Assembly: GCA_963580285.1 (NCBI GenBank)
Contig: OY757012.1
Coordinates: 166,892,652 to 166,956,651 of the forward strand
DNA length: 64,000 nucleotides
From: Lucinisca nassula
Taxonomy: Eukaryota > Mollusca > Bivalvia > Lucinida > Lucinidae
Direction of reading: 5' to 3'
Shown here: positions 34,007-44,594 of the stretch, in pieces
Position numbering within the stretch: position 1 is the stretch's first letter
Layout of the letters: each line of letters begins with the position of its first letter
Notes under the pieces: model-generated
The model's database searches: none
Told to the model about the DNA's origin: nothing
Seen by the model: the letters and a program-made list of their open reading frames with translations, nothing else
Position numbers and translations under genes: made by a program

Positions 34007-34056
<50 letters not shown>
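34007..34056 (+). repeat. (AC)25 microsatellite
   Basis: Fifty bases of perfect AC dinucleotide. Confidence 0.95.
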
Positions 34057-34058
<2 letters not shown>

Positions 34059-34269
34059 TACCCAACCCCCTCACGAAATGTTTTGGCAACTGAACACAGC
34101 GGCTTTTTACTTCAAAGGGCACATTTATTACCCTTAGTAGTAGGACAAACATGCCTGAGCAGAATATGTAGACTCAGATTAGAATGCTCCAAGAAAAAGT
34201 CTGATCTACCATTTGCACCTTTACACCATTTGTGGTAAAATAGATTTGTCCAGATTGCAGGATGTTGTT

Positions 34270-34530
34270 ATTGTTGCGGTTTTACGTCCCGTAAACACTA
34301 TTAAGTTCATTTTGGAGACGTTGCTCCCAATTTTGTGGGATCTTTACTCGACATTGAGATGAAATGACAGCTCAAGCCCTGCCGTCCAAACAAACCAATT
34401 GGGTTAATATGCAGGGACGGTCCTACTCGCATCAATTTACCTGGGCAGACCTATACCTTCTAAGCGGTCTGTTTCAGCTCTACGAAAAAGCATCCTCTAA
34501 CCCCATTAATTTCTCCAAGCCCCGACGGAC
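34270..34530 (+). mobile_element. family C repeat, diverged copy
   Basis: GTTTTACGTCCCGTAAACAC, GGAGACGTTGCTCCCAATT, CGACATTGAGATGAAATGAC and TTTCTCCAAGCCCCGACGG occur in order. Confidence 0.7.
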
Positions 34531-34629
34531 GTGTGTCATGTTTAATGCTATTTCAGTGTTTTGGGTAAGTACTGTGACGGCTTAACGATTTAGGTTATTT
34601 TTACATGTTGCAAACAAAAAACAAAAAAC

Positions 34630-34735
34630 AATGCGTTCAACATGCGGGCGCCCGCCTAGCGCTCACTTTGTTGCCTACACAACGTAGGCATCAAAGTGAG
34701 CGCTCGGCGGACGGCGCCGCTGTTGAACCGACATC
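34630..34735. repeat. GC-rich hairpin
   Basis: GTTCAACATGCGGGCGCC... CTAGCGCTCACTTTG pairs with CAAAGTGAGCGCTCGGCG ... TGTTGAAC around CCTACACAACGTAGG. Strikingly GC-rich for the locality. Confidence 0.7.
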
Positions 34736-35199
34736 TGGCACTCGTTGATGAAGCAGTTTGAACCACGTCTTGAGAAACCCATTTTTGCAATTTGTAAAGA
34801 ACAAATGCGTGTATCCGCCCGTATTATCAATTGTGATTGATAATGGCAATAAAACACAAAGCAAACAATATGATATAAATCGGTTGGAAGTTATTTTCGT
34901 GGGAAATCCACGACACTACCAAGGCCAAAGAATGTCCATACAATACGTTTCCTCTTTTAAATGTAATTGTCCCTATTAATGATCAAATGTGTGCAGCAGC
35001 ATTTAGCATGCCCATATTTCTCAAATGTTCTTATAAGTTGACCCCAGACAATAACTGACAAATGACAGACAAATGATTATCAATGTTGCCTGTTCCCCAT
35101 TCTTTTATGTGTTGCTTTGTAAGCAGACTGACAATTTCATAAATATATGTATCAGTTTTTTCTTAGACACGCAATTATCATCTGGAATAAAACACAGCC

Positions 35200-36245
35200 A
35201 CTTGTTGCTAACTGGATAGCTTCTGGCCGTGTTCCATTTTGATTCGCTGTCCTCACATTTCGTAATGCCTCTTTCTTATCCGATGCGTTGGATGTAAAAC
35301 TGTAGTTCACTTTCTGTATATTCCTGTTTCAATTCCTATTTTACAGTTCGTTAATACTCTTGTTTAGCTGTTCCATCTCTTTTGCTTGCTGGCTTGTTAT
35401 TTCAGAATATTTATTTAAAGTTGTTTGAATAGAGTCCCTGTCTTTCTCCTCATTGGAAATAGTTTGTTTCGGTATCATGTTTTCTTTCTTGTACTTTTTG
35501 CCATTTCCTCCTGAGCCTTTTGTGCAGTCAAAGCAAACTCAACTTAAAATATTTATCCGCTTTCGAATCAACAACATGTAATTTATGGCTGGATTGCTTG
35601 ATGTTGATTCTGTTAATTTTGGTTCCTGTAATTTGTTCTCCATATCTTGACCCCCATTCCGAATTCGCTGATTTTCGGTCTGGATATTTCCGCTTTTGAA
35701 AGTTCTAAATTTGGTCGGGCCCATCGGTGTCTAACTGTTGGTCTTCTTTTGCTCTAGCATTTCTGTGGTTTCTTGCTGTCGAGTCCTCACCGTTGTTTCA
35801 TTTCTGTGGTTGTTTGATTTTTGTGTTCACGGAGATGTTGCACCGATAAGTTAGGAGACCTTCACGCGGACTGAACAAATTATTTGTCTAAATCGCGACG
35901 GAAATAAGGGCGAAGATTGTGGCCACTGAAAAATCGATTTTAAGTTTCCCTGTGGAATTTGTTTCACTGACCGTTCCAAGGCGGTCCTTCTGTCGCGGTT
36001 TATTTTTGTTATGGTTTGTCATTGAGTGTGTGTATCGCTTATATCATTTTGTTTTTGAATAGCCAATTGGCCAGTTTGTGGGAAAGTAACTGTCCTTTTG
36101 ACTTTACGCTATTGATGTTTCCATTAGGGTCTTGTTGTTACATGTCAGTGCTTCTTTCCCTTTTGTGTCTCTGATGGGAGCTGTGGGTTAATTGTATCGA
36201 TTCCTGATCATTGCCTTCACTTCTATTTTGCATTCACAAATGCAC
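35200..36245 (-). mobile_element. family D copy with ORF1-like coiled coil, reverse
   Basis: 36245-35735 is the D 5' region. The minus strand then reads MLEQKKTNS, a stop, TPMGPTKFRTF and NGGQDMENKLQEPKLTEST. After shifts it reads EEKDRDSIQTTLNKYSEITS and QQAKEMEQLNKSINEL, a Glu/Lys-rich heptad-like region typical of LINE ORF1 N-termini. No endonuclease or RT follows, so the element is 3'-truncated or a non-autonomous derivative. Confidence 0.55.
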
Positions 36246-36445
36246 ATGTGGTGTGATTTCTACGCCCACAGAAATAACACGTTGCATTCAAAAGCCCGAT
36301 TACTGCTCTGGAGACAAATTTAGCATCTGTATTTCAGCAGTTGCTTCCTCTCTCTAGCTATGCAGTAGACCGAACAACTGTCGTTCCGGGCCATCAATTA
36401 CCACCGCAAAACCGGCAGGAGACTTTTAACAGAAATTTGGAAAGG

Positions 36446-36736
36446 CATCACGTGAACAATTCCGTGAAATGAACACCCCCCTAAACCCCACTTTATATTG
36501 AGACAACTGGGGTTTACAGGGTATACAATATTTTTTCTATTTTTGCTCTAAGGCATAGGTTGTGTGTACTCGTTAGAACCGCTCGTTAGAACCGCCTCAA
36601 TGAGGCGGTTCTAACGAGCACACACAACCTATGTTTGCAGTATATATAAGAAAAATATCACGGCTTTTCATCAGTAAGTAACCAGTTTGAAGATATGCAA
36701 AAATGCACTATGTCGCATAGGTGTGTTATGGTAATG
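36446..36736 (+). mobile_element. family B MITE, copy 4, with hairpin-arm duplication
   Basis: CATCACGTGAACAATTCCGTG at the left and CACTATGTCGCATAGGTGTG at the right. The left hairpin arm is partly duplicated (CGTTAGAACCG followed by CGTTAGAACCGCCTCA). Confidence 0.8.
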
Positions 36737-37636
36737 GTGTGGAACCCTGTCTAGCTCCTTTTCTAGCTGAGTCGGTCAATTTTGCATATATCATCTTAAA
36801 AGCATTCTTTAAGAAAGGTGTGTGGCCCTTGATAATATTCCCGGGTTCCGGCACCAGATGTGGCGAAGACAAATACATATAATTACGAGTATGGTAAATG
36901 AGCCCCACCAAGCGAATTTGTATGGGGCGCCGTTTTACCATTTAATCCGTATTTATAGATATCCATAATTATTTATGGATATCCATAATTAAAATTATGG
37001 ATATCCATAATTCGAATTATGGATATCCATTATTAATTATGGATATCCATAATTATTTATGGATATCCATAAATCGAACTGAATTAATGATATCCATAAA
37101 TCGAATAATGGATATCCATTATTCGATTTATTGATATCCATAAATCGAATTATGGATATCCATTATTCGGCTGACATAAATCAAATTATGGAAATCCATA
37201 AATCGAATTACGGATATCCATTAATCGATTTATGGATATCATTAATTTAGATCGAAATATGGATATCCATAAATCGAATTATGGATATCCTTAATTCGAA
37301 TTATGGATATCCATTATTCGGCTGATTAATGGATATCCATAAATCGAATCATGGATATCCATAATTCTCCTCTGTAAATAAACCTAATGAATAAAAACAT
37401 AAAAAAAACGACTATTCCCGTCAGGTTTCCGATTTAGGTGTGTATTAAAAGCCGAGATGGCGGTGGAGGTAATGTAAGGTAGACTTAGTGGTGGCCTATG
37501 GTGTGGGAGAGCTTTGTTGTGTTTGATTTGAGGTTTAACGTCCCTTCAGTACTATTTCGGTCAGTTTGGAGACTTTGCTTCCAATTATGTTGGGCATTAA
37601 GCCTTCATTGAGATGAAATGACATCTCAATCACGCC

Positions 37637-37787
37637 GCCCCGGTAGCTCAGTCGGATGCGCGTCTGACTGGTGATCAGCAGGACGCGGGTTCGATACCTG
37701 CCGGGGTCGGCAACATTCTTTCGTGGAGATTGATCATGAAATCTTTACGTCCATTCTCTCCCTTCCGCTGATTCAAGAAGGGCAGTT
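37637..37787 (+). mobile_element. tRNA-derived SINE-2, head copy
   Basis: Box A TAGCTCAGTCGG and box B GGTTCGATACC, followed by GGTCGGCAACATTCTTTCG and TTCTCTCCCTTCCGCTGATT. A headless piece of the same family resumes at 38645-38850, ending in GTCGTTAAACTCAAATAC. Confidence 0.75.
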
Positions 37788-38345
37788 TTGTTTTGGAATC
37801 ATCAAAACATTTACACATCATTTCACATTGTGCTGTACATGGCATGCATCGCAGATGCTCTCGTCGCTGTTGTGGGGCGTATGCTGTTTGGACATTGGTT
37901 TCCGCCACATACTCCCTGCTCCATGCTGTGGCGGGCGTCTTGCGGTGCATGGCGTATACGAACGATGAAGAGGGGATCCTATAAATCTGCTATTTATACT
38001 TTCTTTTATATCTTAATTATCATAATAAGCCATCACTGTCATAGTTTTTAGGCTTCAGATTTTAAGCATTTATTTCATACATATTTTATCGTATGCATTA
38101 TAACAGTTCTTATCAACATAGAACAACATTTATGTTTTAAGTTTTATGTAAGAACATATATTTCAACTTTTATGTGCTATCACAAACTAAAGTTTTATTC
38201 CTAGACTTCAGTAAATGTTTTATAAATGCTGTATATATTGTAGATAATTGAAATAGTTTTATATATGCTTTTTGCTTATAAGTTAAGAGGACCATATGTT
38301 AGAAAAGTATCTACATGCTTAATATGTTATCCTCTATAAATAAAG

Positions 38346-38346
38346 A

Positions 38347-38401
<55 letters not shown>

Positions 38402-38414
38402 ATTATTATTATTA
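38346..38414 (+). repeat. (ATT)n microsatellite
   Basis: About 22 ATT units with one AAT interruption. Confidence 0.9.
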
Positions 38415-39072
38415 CAAGTCCGTGAAATGAATACCCACTTACACCTAGCCTAGCCACTAGGCGTTAAAATGGATAATATGGAATTAAAGTCAAATTTTTG
38501 CGTGTATAAACGTTTAGCCAGTCTAGTCTCTCTGGCTTAATTTTGAGATTACTAAGTTTGGAGATTACACCAAACAGACTAAGTGATAAATTTTCAATAT
38601 ATTAAAAAATACTAAAATTGATCAGACTTTTATTATCAGACTAGTAGAGATTGATCATGAAATCTTTTCTACGGTCATTCTCTCCCTTCCGCTGATTCAA
38701 GGAGGGCAGTTGTCCGTTTCTGGCGATAGAATGTGCAATGTACTTGTTAACTGCTTACGTATAAGCCTGCCCAGGAAAAGTGTGGATGGGTAAACTGACC
38801 GGCTCAAGAATGACCTAATTAATGTTGACTGGGTCGTTAAACTCAAATACAAACAACCAAACATTTCAATCCCTGCCGCCAATTGACTCGCACGACTTTG
38901 TTTGGACAGGCTTAGACCTTCTAAACAGTTTACCAGTACTCTCAGCTCATGCAACCAAATCTATTTCTCCAAGCCCCAATGGGCGGTGGCCAGGAGATAT
39001 ATCTGAATTTGCCTGTTACTCCATGGATATATGCTAATACTATATATAACGACCATGTGCATTTTTTTCCAG

Positions 39073-39323
39073 AAAGCATCCACGGGCTGCCTGTTTGGAT
39101 CAATATAATCTTCTATCCGACTTTCAGTGTCCTTAGGTGCGCAGTCCTCATAGAGGTGATTCCAGAGGGACAGGATGCGTATGCCGGAATTTCCAGATCT
39201 AACGGCTGGTTCCGATATTTATTTGTACACATGGCGGGCGTTCGGCGTATGGCTTCCGTTGCTTTGGAAGACTTACGGGCTGAAAATGCTGTACGGCAGA
39301 GATGTCCTTTTGACCAGCGATGA
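39073..39323 (+). CDS. possible terminal exon inside the satellite-armed element
   Basis: A polypyrimidine acceptor (GTGCATTTTTTTCCAG) precedes an 83-codon frame: ESIHGLPVWINIIFYPTF, later EVIPEGQDAYAGISRSNGW and MASVALEDLRAENAVRQR, stop TGA at 39321. AATAAA follows at 39347-39352. The minus strand also has protein-like text (SLWNHLYEDCAPKDTES) with a frameshift, so the strand is uncertain. No domain is recognised. A captured host exon is possible. Confidence 0.3.
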
Positions 39324-40237
39324 TGAAGACCTTAAAGATTTTTTACAATAAACAATCACGTGACATAGGGAGAAATCATTAAACCAAAAGCTTTTGCGGT
39401 GATTTATGGATATCCATAATTCGAATAATGGATATCCATAAATCGATCTGAATTATGGATATCTATAAATCGAATTATGGATATCCATAATTCGAATTAT
39501 GGATATCCATAAATCAGAGAAATATTGGATATGCATAAATCGAATTATGGATATCCATAATTCGAATTATGGATATCCATAAATCGAATCATGGATATCC
39601 ATAAACCATTCTGAATTAATGATATCCATTAATCGACTTAAGGATATCCATAATTCGATTTATGGATATCCATAAATAAGCCGAATTATGGATATCCATT
39701 ATTCGGCTTATTTATTGATATCCATAAATCGAATTATGGATATCCATAATTCGATTTATGGATATCTATAAATACGGATTAAATAGTAAAACGGCGCCCC
39801 ATAAATTTGCGTCTTCGAGCATTCCGTCATGACAAATTTTAACTGCGCATGCCCAGCCATTCAGAGGGGCCAGGGATATGGCTTTCTGTCTGAAGGTTCC
39901 TCTTGATTTACTGCTTGTATGAGCGAGCAGCGAAGGTTCTGGCGAGACTGCGCGGATGCGCAGGCTCGCCTGAACCTTCGCTGCTCGCATAGGCGATAAG
40001 TACCAAAATCGCCTGACGGGGCCCATATAATATATTGATGTACGGGCGTATTTTCGATCTTATGGTATAATGTAAGTACTCATTAGAACTGCCGTCGCCC
40101 CTGTCAATCGGGGCTTGGAGAAATAGATTAGCTGCTGAGGTAAACGAAAACCGGAGTGCCCAGAGAAAAACCGCCGTCGCATAACTTGGCCAGTTATCTG
40201 CCGCTATCGATACAATATCATTGTGTCTGAAGAACTT

Positions 40238-40362
40238 AAACACTTCAAGATTATTTCCCTTTTTCGAGCCGATCGTTAATCAGATGAGGGCTAAAACCGG
40301 AGTACCCGGGGGAAAACCAACTCACTTTCCATTGCAAATCTTGGCTACTCATATGTGGCCTG
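40238..40362 (-). mobile_element. SINE-3 fragment
   Basis: TTCGAGCCGATCGTTAATCA, AAAACCGGAGTACCCGG and GCAAATCTTGGC match 13520-13610. The tRNA head is missing. A smaller fragment occurs at 40140-40200. Confidence 0.6.
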
Positions 40363-40439
40363 TTTCTGGAGCTGTCGATAGAAAATCACAGGGGTTGAAG
40401 AACAAAAGGATAGCACAGCACTTCAGTGTGACAAATTGG

Positions 40440-40665
40440 ATTATACGGTTATTTTTATGAAAATTTGTTGTAAGTTTCTTAATGTCCCAAACAAAGGTTT
40501 CGGGTGCTCGTTAGAACCGCCTCCACCTTCATGAGGCGATTCCTACGCGTACCCACTACCTATGTCTCGGAGCAGAAACAAAAATATGTATTCCCTGTAA
40601 AACCCCGTTTTTCTACATAAAGTGAGGTTTATAGGGGTGTTCATTACATGGACTTGTTTACGTGA
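40440..40665 (-). mobile_element. family B MITE, eroded copy
   Basis: Hairpin TTAGAACCGCCTCCACC/CATGAGGCGATTCCTA and right end ACATGGACTTGTTTACGTGA. Confidence 0.6.
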
Positions 40666-40699
40666 GGGAGTTGATTCGGGATAACCAAAAAGAAAACGA

Positions 40700-40940
40700 G
40701 ATCGGCCCCCGCCCATCGGAGATTGGGGTGCATGATGCTTCCACGCAGAGCTGAACCGACCGCACATGAGTACTGGTAAACCGCTTAGATGGTCTAAGCC
40801 TGCTATTGGCTTCAAGGCTTGAGAAGTCTTTCGTCTCAATGTTGGATAAAGTCCCACAAAATTGGAAGCAACGTCTCCAAAATTACCAATATAGTGTTGA
40901 CGGGGACGCTAAAACTCAAACAAACAAACAAACACAGAAA
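40700..40940 (-). mobile_element. family C repeat, reverse, beside kringle donor
   Basis: GGCCCCCGCCCATCGGAG ... GCTTCCACGCAGAGCTGAAC ... GACGGGGACGCTAAAACTCA, then (CAAA)n. Its end lies about 30 nt from the minus-strand donor at 40971. Confidence 0.75.
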
Positions 40941-40971
40941 CAAATAAAACGAGCCAAAAAAAAAAACATAC

Positions 40972-41253
40972 CGTTGCATATAGAAAGCGTACAAAATCCC
41001 CACGGGATATAAGGATCGACTGTATAACAATAAGGTCTTCCACCGCCGCCAAAGTTTCGACAGTAGTTGCTTGCGGCTCCAGCAGATCCGTCGTAGGGAA
41101 AATATTCGTCCCTGTTCAAAGAGTGAGTGTGCGGGGACTCTGCCGCCCATGCTTGGCACGTCAATCCGTTACTTGTTGTTGACACTGTTCCGGTATAGGA
41201 ATTGGATTCAATCTTTAATACACATTGTGAGAGGCGTGCCGATGATGCCAAAC
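40972..41253 (-). CDS. complete kringle-domain exon
   Basis: On the minus strand the acceptor AACTTGGACACAG precedes GTTTGGCATC. The exon ends ATGCAACG|GTATGT, a good donor. It is 282 nt, enters and leaves in phase 1, and is therefore a symmetric module exon. The translation carries the six kringle cysteines in order: CVLKIE, LTCQAWAAESPHTH, SNYCRNFGGG, RPYCYTVD, GFCTL and SIC. The family hallmarks YTGTVSTTSNG, the CQAW tryptophan, NYCRN and the PWGFC tryptophan are all present; the usual CYxGxG opening is CVLKIESNSYTG. Kringles are extracellular protein- or glycan-binding modules. With the CUB exons on the same strand and in matching phase, it probably belongs to a secreted or membrane kringle-CUB protein. 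The signal peptide and neighbouring 5' exons were not located. Confidence 0.85.
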
Positions 41254-41301
41254 CTGTGTCCAAGTTAAAACAGCTTGTCAGCTTGAATAATTCATAATTA
41301 G

Positions 41302-41556
41302 TTAAGGGGAACGGGAACACCTGGCGTTTTTTTTCCGCCATTTTTCTAAGGGAGACAACTTTCGGGACTTCCTGTTCACTTTTCTATAAGCCTTGTCCTA
41401 CTGAAAAAAGGGGTCTACTCTTAAAGGAAAGAATTTGCTCCTCAGGAGCTCCTCCGGAGCAAATTCTTTCCTTAAAGAGTTGACCCCTATTGACATGGGA
41501 GACAAAACCACTTTTGCAGGAGTTACCTCCCCTGAAGGTGTTCCCATTCCCCTTAA
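41302..41556. mobile_element. TTAA-flanked foldback MITE beside kringle acceptor
   Basis: TTAAGGGGAACGGGAACACC at the left is repeated inverted at the right (41537-41556) with one mismatch. TTAA marks both edges. The core is a hairpin of CTTAAAGGAAAGAATTTGCT and its complement around GCTCCTCAGGAGCTCC. It sits about 48 bp upstream (minus strand) of the kringle exon. Confidence 0.75.
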
Positions 41557-41966
41557 AGCACAATTTATCATATAACGACTGTCTTACAATCGCACTTGAG
41601 CGGACATTTAGACTGAAATCTGGCCGCTCCTGCGAACGGCCTCATAACCACCAAGATTCTGCGTGAGAAAATAGTGTTCATTATTCGAACAGTTTCGAAA
41701 GTCTCACAAAAGGCTTCCAATTAAACTGAATATTATATCTTGTATGTTCTATCAAATAACTTCACGAAGGCGCGTGTGCTCCTGTTTATTTTTCAATAGT
41801 TGTAACTTTTACAAAAGAATTCCAATCGTATAATTTTTTATGAATGAAAGGCAGCGATGACGTAGCCGCGAAAGAATACAAGGCATGCCAAGAGTAAAAC
41901 ATGTGACAACCGCGGTAAAGAGACGTTTCGCCCCAATACGAATCCTTCATAGATCAGTACAAATAA
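41557..41966. other. unassigned stretch
   Basis: No gene or repeat identified. It may be intron of the kringle-CUB gene. Confidence 0.35.
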
Positions 41967-42219
41967 CCCATTTTATGCTCAGTACAATTAACCCACTTTG
42001 AACCGGAAATTCAAAAACTGGTAACTGGCAAACAGTGCAGACCAAAATCAGTTACCACAGAACGCAGCGTCTCATCAGGGCCTACACTGCATGTTTACGA
42101 AAGGCCCAAACATTTTCCAGGTAAATTTTGAAGAAGTCTCAACCTGAAACCCCTAATTGTTTAAATGGACTTGTGCTAAACTTATATAAGGTTCACGATT
42201 CTATTCAGTATAAAATGGG
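41967..42219. mobile_element. family G MITE
   Basis: Ends CCCATTTTATGCTCAGTA / CAGTATAAAATGGG. The right flank is TTAA and the left is ATAA (one change). The core hairpin region is CAAACAGTGCAGACC / GGGCCTACACTG. Confidence 0.6.
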
Positions 42220-42501
42220 TTAAAAGTACGCGGTGTAGTTCAATTAGGTAATTCTATGTATCCGTAAACGGAATCTCCAAGCTAATCAATTTGACCAATT
42301 ATAGGGTAGTCAGGTTTGTTTTGTTAGCAGTAATATGCACTTTCAGCAAACAGTTTACACCCATATTAGACATCGTACGTTGCGGCGTCTGATCGGAGTC
42401 TGCAATATTTGCAAAATGCCCCTAAAAGACGACAGGCATATAGTGGTTAATGGGGTGTTTATATTAATAACGAGGAATAACGTTATTTGGGTTTTCAGAG
42501 A

Positions 42502-42773
42502 CCAATAACGAAAACACGCCTGTGTCATTTTGACCCCCTTAAACCCCAATTTCATATAGTAAAACTGGGGTTTACAGGGTATACATTATTTTTCTGCTCA
42601 AAAACATAGATTGTGGGTACGTGTTAGAACCGCTTCTCCGATGGGTTCTTATGTGTACCCACAATCTATATTTGGAGCAGAAATAAGGAAACTATTACAA
42701 TTTTCCCTCAGAAAATTTTCAGCATTTGATGGTAAAATTTTCAATATATTTAGAAAGACATGTGTTCGTAATG
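42502..42773 (+). mobile_element. family A MITE, copy
   Basis: CCAATAACGAAAACACGCCT at the left and ACATGTGTTCGTAATG at the right. The hairpin is eroded (AGAACCGCTTCTCCGATGGGTTCTTA). Confidence 0.7.
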
Positions 42774-42819
42774 TAATGATTAAGCGTCTGCGCCCTACAC
42801 TAGGCCATGGAGGCCGTGT

Positions 42820-43659
42820 GAACATAGAGAATACCAGGTTCGTGTATTTTGATATCAAGTTTATCACTCAAGGCTTCGAGAACGCTTGTAGAATCGCGAG
42901 GCTTGACGAGCGATTCTACATGCGTTCTCGAAGCTGAGCCTGATAAATTTGATATCAAATGACACGAATCTGGTATTCTATTTATCAGTTTATCCCCTTG
43001 TAAACTCTTTAAATGGCAGTTTACGTCCAGTTACCGATTTTTTTTTTTTTTTTTTTTTTTTTTTTCTTTTTTTTTTCTAAAAATAATAACATTTTGGCCA
43101 TTTTTTTCGGTTGTCCTTTTCATTCATAAAAGTGCAATGTCACATTGATATGATAAAGCTCACTTGACCTGAGATGGCATATCTTTATCAGGTCAATGCG
43201 TTACAATGCAATATATATAGGGGGTAACTGATAACTGATAAATAAAGATATCATTACCATACAGCCGGCCTAGGTAGCTAAATCGGATGCGCGTCTGACT
43301 GATGATCAGTAGGACCCGGGTTCGATCCTGCCGGGTCGGCAACATTGTAAACTCTTTAAATGGCAGTTTACGTCCAGTTACCGATTTTTTTTTTCTTTCT
43401 AAAAATAATAACATTTTGGCCATTTTTTTCGGTTGTCCTTTTCATTCATAAAAGTGCAATGTCACATTGATATGATAAAGCTCACTTGACCTGAGATGGC
43501 ATATCTTTATCAGGTCAATGCGTTACAATGCAATATATATAGGGGGTAACTGATAAATAAAGATATCATTACCATACAGCCGGCCTAGGTAGCTAAATCG
43601 GATGCGCGTCTGACTGATGATCAGTAGGACCCGGGTTCGATCCTGCCGGGTCGGCAACA
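42820..43659 (+). repeat. family E foldback followed by a ~330-bp direct duplication
   Basis: E copy 2 (hairpin 42862-42945). About 43000-43345 and 43345-43659 are direct repeats. Each runs from TTGTAAACTCTTTAAATGGC through a T-rich tract and CAATGCAATATATATAGGGG to a SINE-2 head (TAGCTAAATCGGATGCGCG, GGTTCGATCCTGCC). The copies differ mainly in T-run length and a duplicated CTGATAA. Confidence 0.75.
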
Positions 43660-43880
43660 TTCTTTAGTGGAATTTGATCATGAAGTTTTTTCTACGGTTA
43701 TTCTCTCCCTTCCGCTGATTCAAGAAGGGCAGTCGTCTGTTTCTTGCGAAAGAATATGCACTGTACTGGTCAACCGCTTACATATAAGATTGTCCAGGAA
43801 AAAGTGTGGACGGGTAAACTGGTGAGTTAAAAATGACCTAAATAGTGTTGACCGGGTCGTTAAACTCCAATACAAATTTA
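43583..43880 (+). mobile_element. tRNA-derived SINE-2, near full length
   Basis: Head with box A-like TAGCTAAATCGG and box B GGTTCGATCC, then GGCAACATTCTTTAGTGG, TTCCGCTGATTCAAGAAGGG, CGCTTACATATAAGATTGTC, and the end GGTCGTTAAACTCCAATACA. Confidence 0.75.
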
Positions 43881-43899
43881 TTGAGCTGGAATACCTGCA

Positions 43900-44590
43900 A
43901 GTAACTTTTCTTCGAAAATCGAAAATAATAAAAAGGAACAAGAATATCGATGAAAACAATTTCGGTGACCAAACAGTCCCTTTATATCAGGTGTAGTAAA
44001 TGCTCTCTGTAACGGTTTTTATTCTGGAAAAAAATTAAATTTACCTGAGGAATACATCTCGTGTACAAATTTTCTAGGCCAGATAAGCTAGTTTCGACAG
44101 ATTAGGCCTCTTAAGTGACCTTCCAATATGGAACAAGTACAGGAATCAGCCATAATATTTCATGCATAACATTTGCTGGATCCCGAGGAAGCTGTTTGGA
44201 TGTCTTCCGAGGGACCATGCAATGAAATAAACATGCATGAACGTCATTCTTGTTTTTTCCTGAGACAATTGTACAACTCCATATCACCTCTTCAGATGCG
44301 ACCGTAAAACTAACATGGCATGTCGGCTACTTCGAAACGTTCTTAAAACCATGGCGTCTGCTCCGCAATGACGTCAACATAAAACTTAAAAATGCTACGT
44401 TCATGGAATCGCTCTAACATAACGTAAACAAAGCAAAGTCCATTTTTTATCCAAAGTTCGAAACTCATATTTAAGCAGCACATTAATTCTATAGTTTCAA
44501 CATGGATTCTTTTGCATGAAAACGCCTTCTGGCTCGGAATAGATTCAAAGAGCTAAATTCATAGGGGTTTATGCAAGAATATATTCTTTA
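43900..44590. other. unassigned stretch
   Basis: No recognised repeat or domain-bearing ORF. Confidence 0.35.
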
Positions 44591-44594
44591 TAAA

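Larger units (their letters stand above)
36912..39810. mobile_element. 2.9 kb foldback element with GGATATCC satellite arms
   Basis: The outer 50 bp are inverted (left GGGGCGCCGTTTTACC..TTTAATCCG, right its complement). They lead inward into two arrays of the palindromic 12-mer ATGGATATCCAT, spaced by AATTCGAATT-type links: 36950-37372 (about 20 units) and 39402-39777 (about 17). The arrays are mutually inverted. The 2 kb between carries a family C fragment, two SINE-2 pieces, an (ATT)n tract and an exon-like ORF. A TA dinucleotide flanks both ends, but the exact termini are unsure. Confidence 0.7.

Noticed and set aside
36950..37372. CRISPR-like array of short palindromes
   Set aside because: Spacers are not unique, the repeats are self-complementary 12-mers, and the genome is eukaryotic.
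37640..37712. tRNA gene at the SINE-2 head
   Set aside because: Same reasoning: the head is followed by a repeated SINE body and occurs three times in the window.
31442..41253. Calling the gene kremen
   Set aside because: Kringle and CUB order fits, but no WSC exon, signal peptide or transmembrane segment was seen.
41071..41268. Plus-strand frame over the kringle exon
   Set aside because: Antisense shadow; the minus strand has splice sites and all kringle residues.
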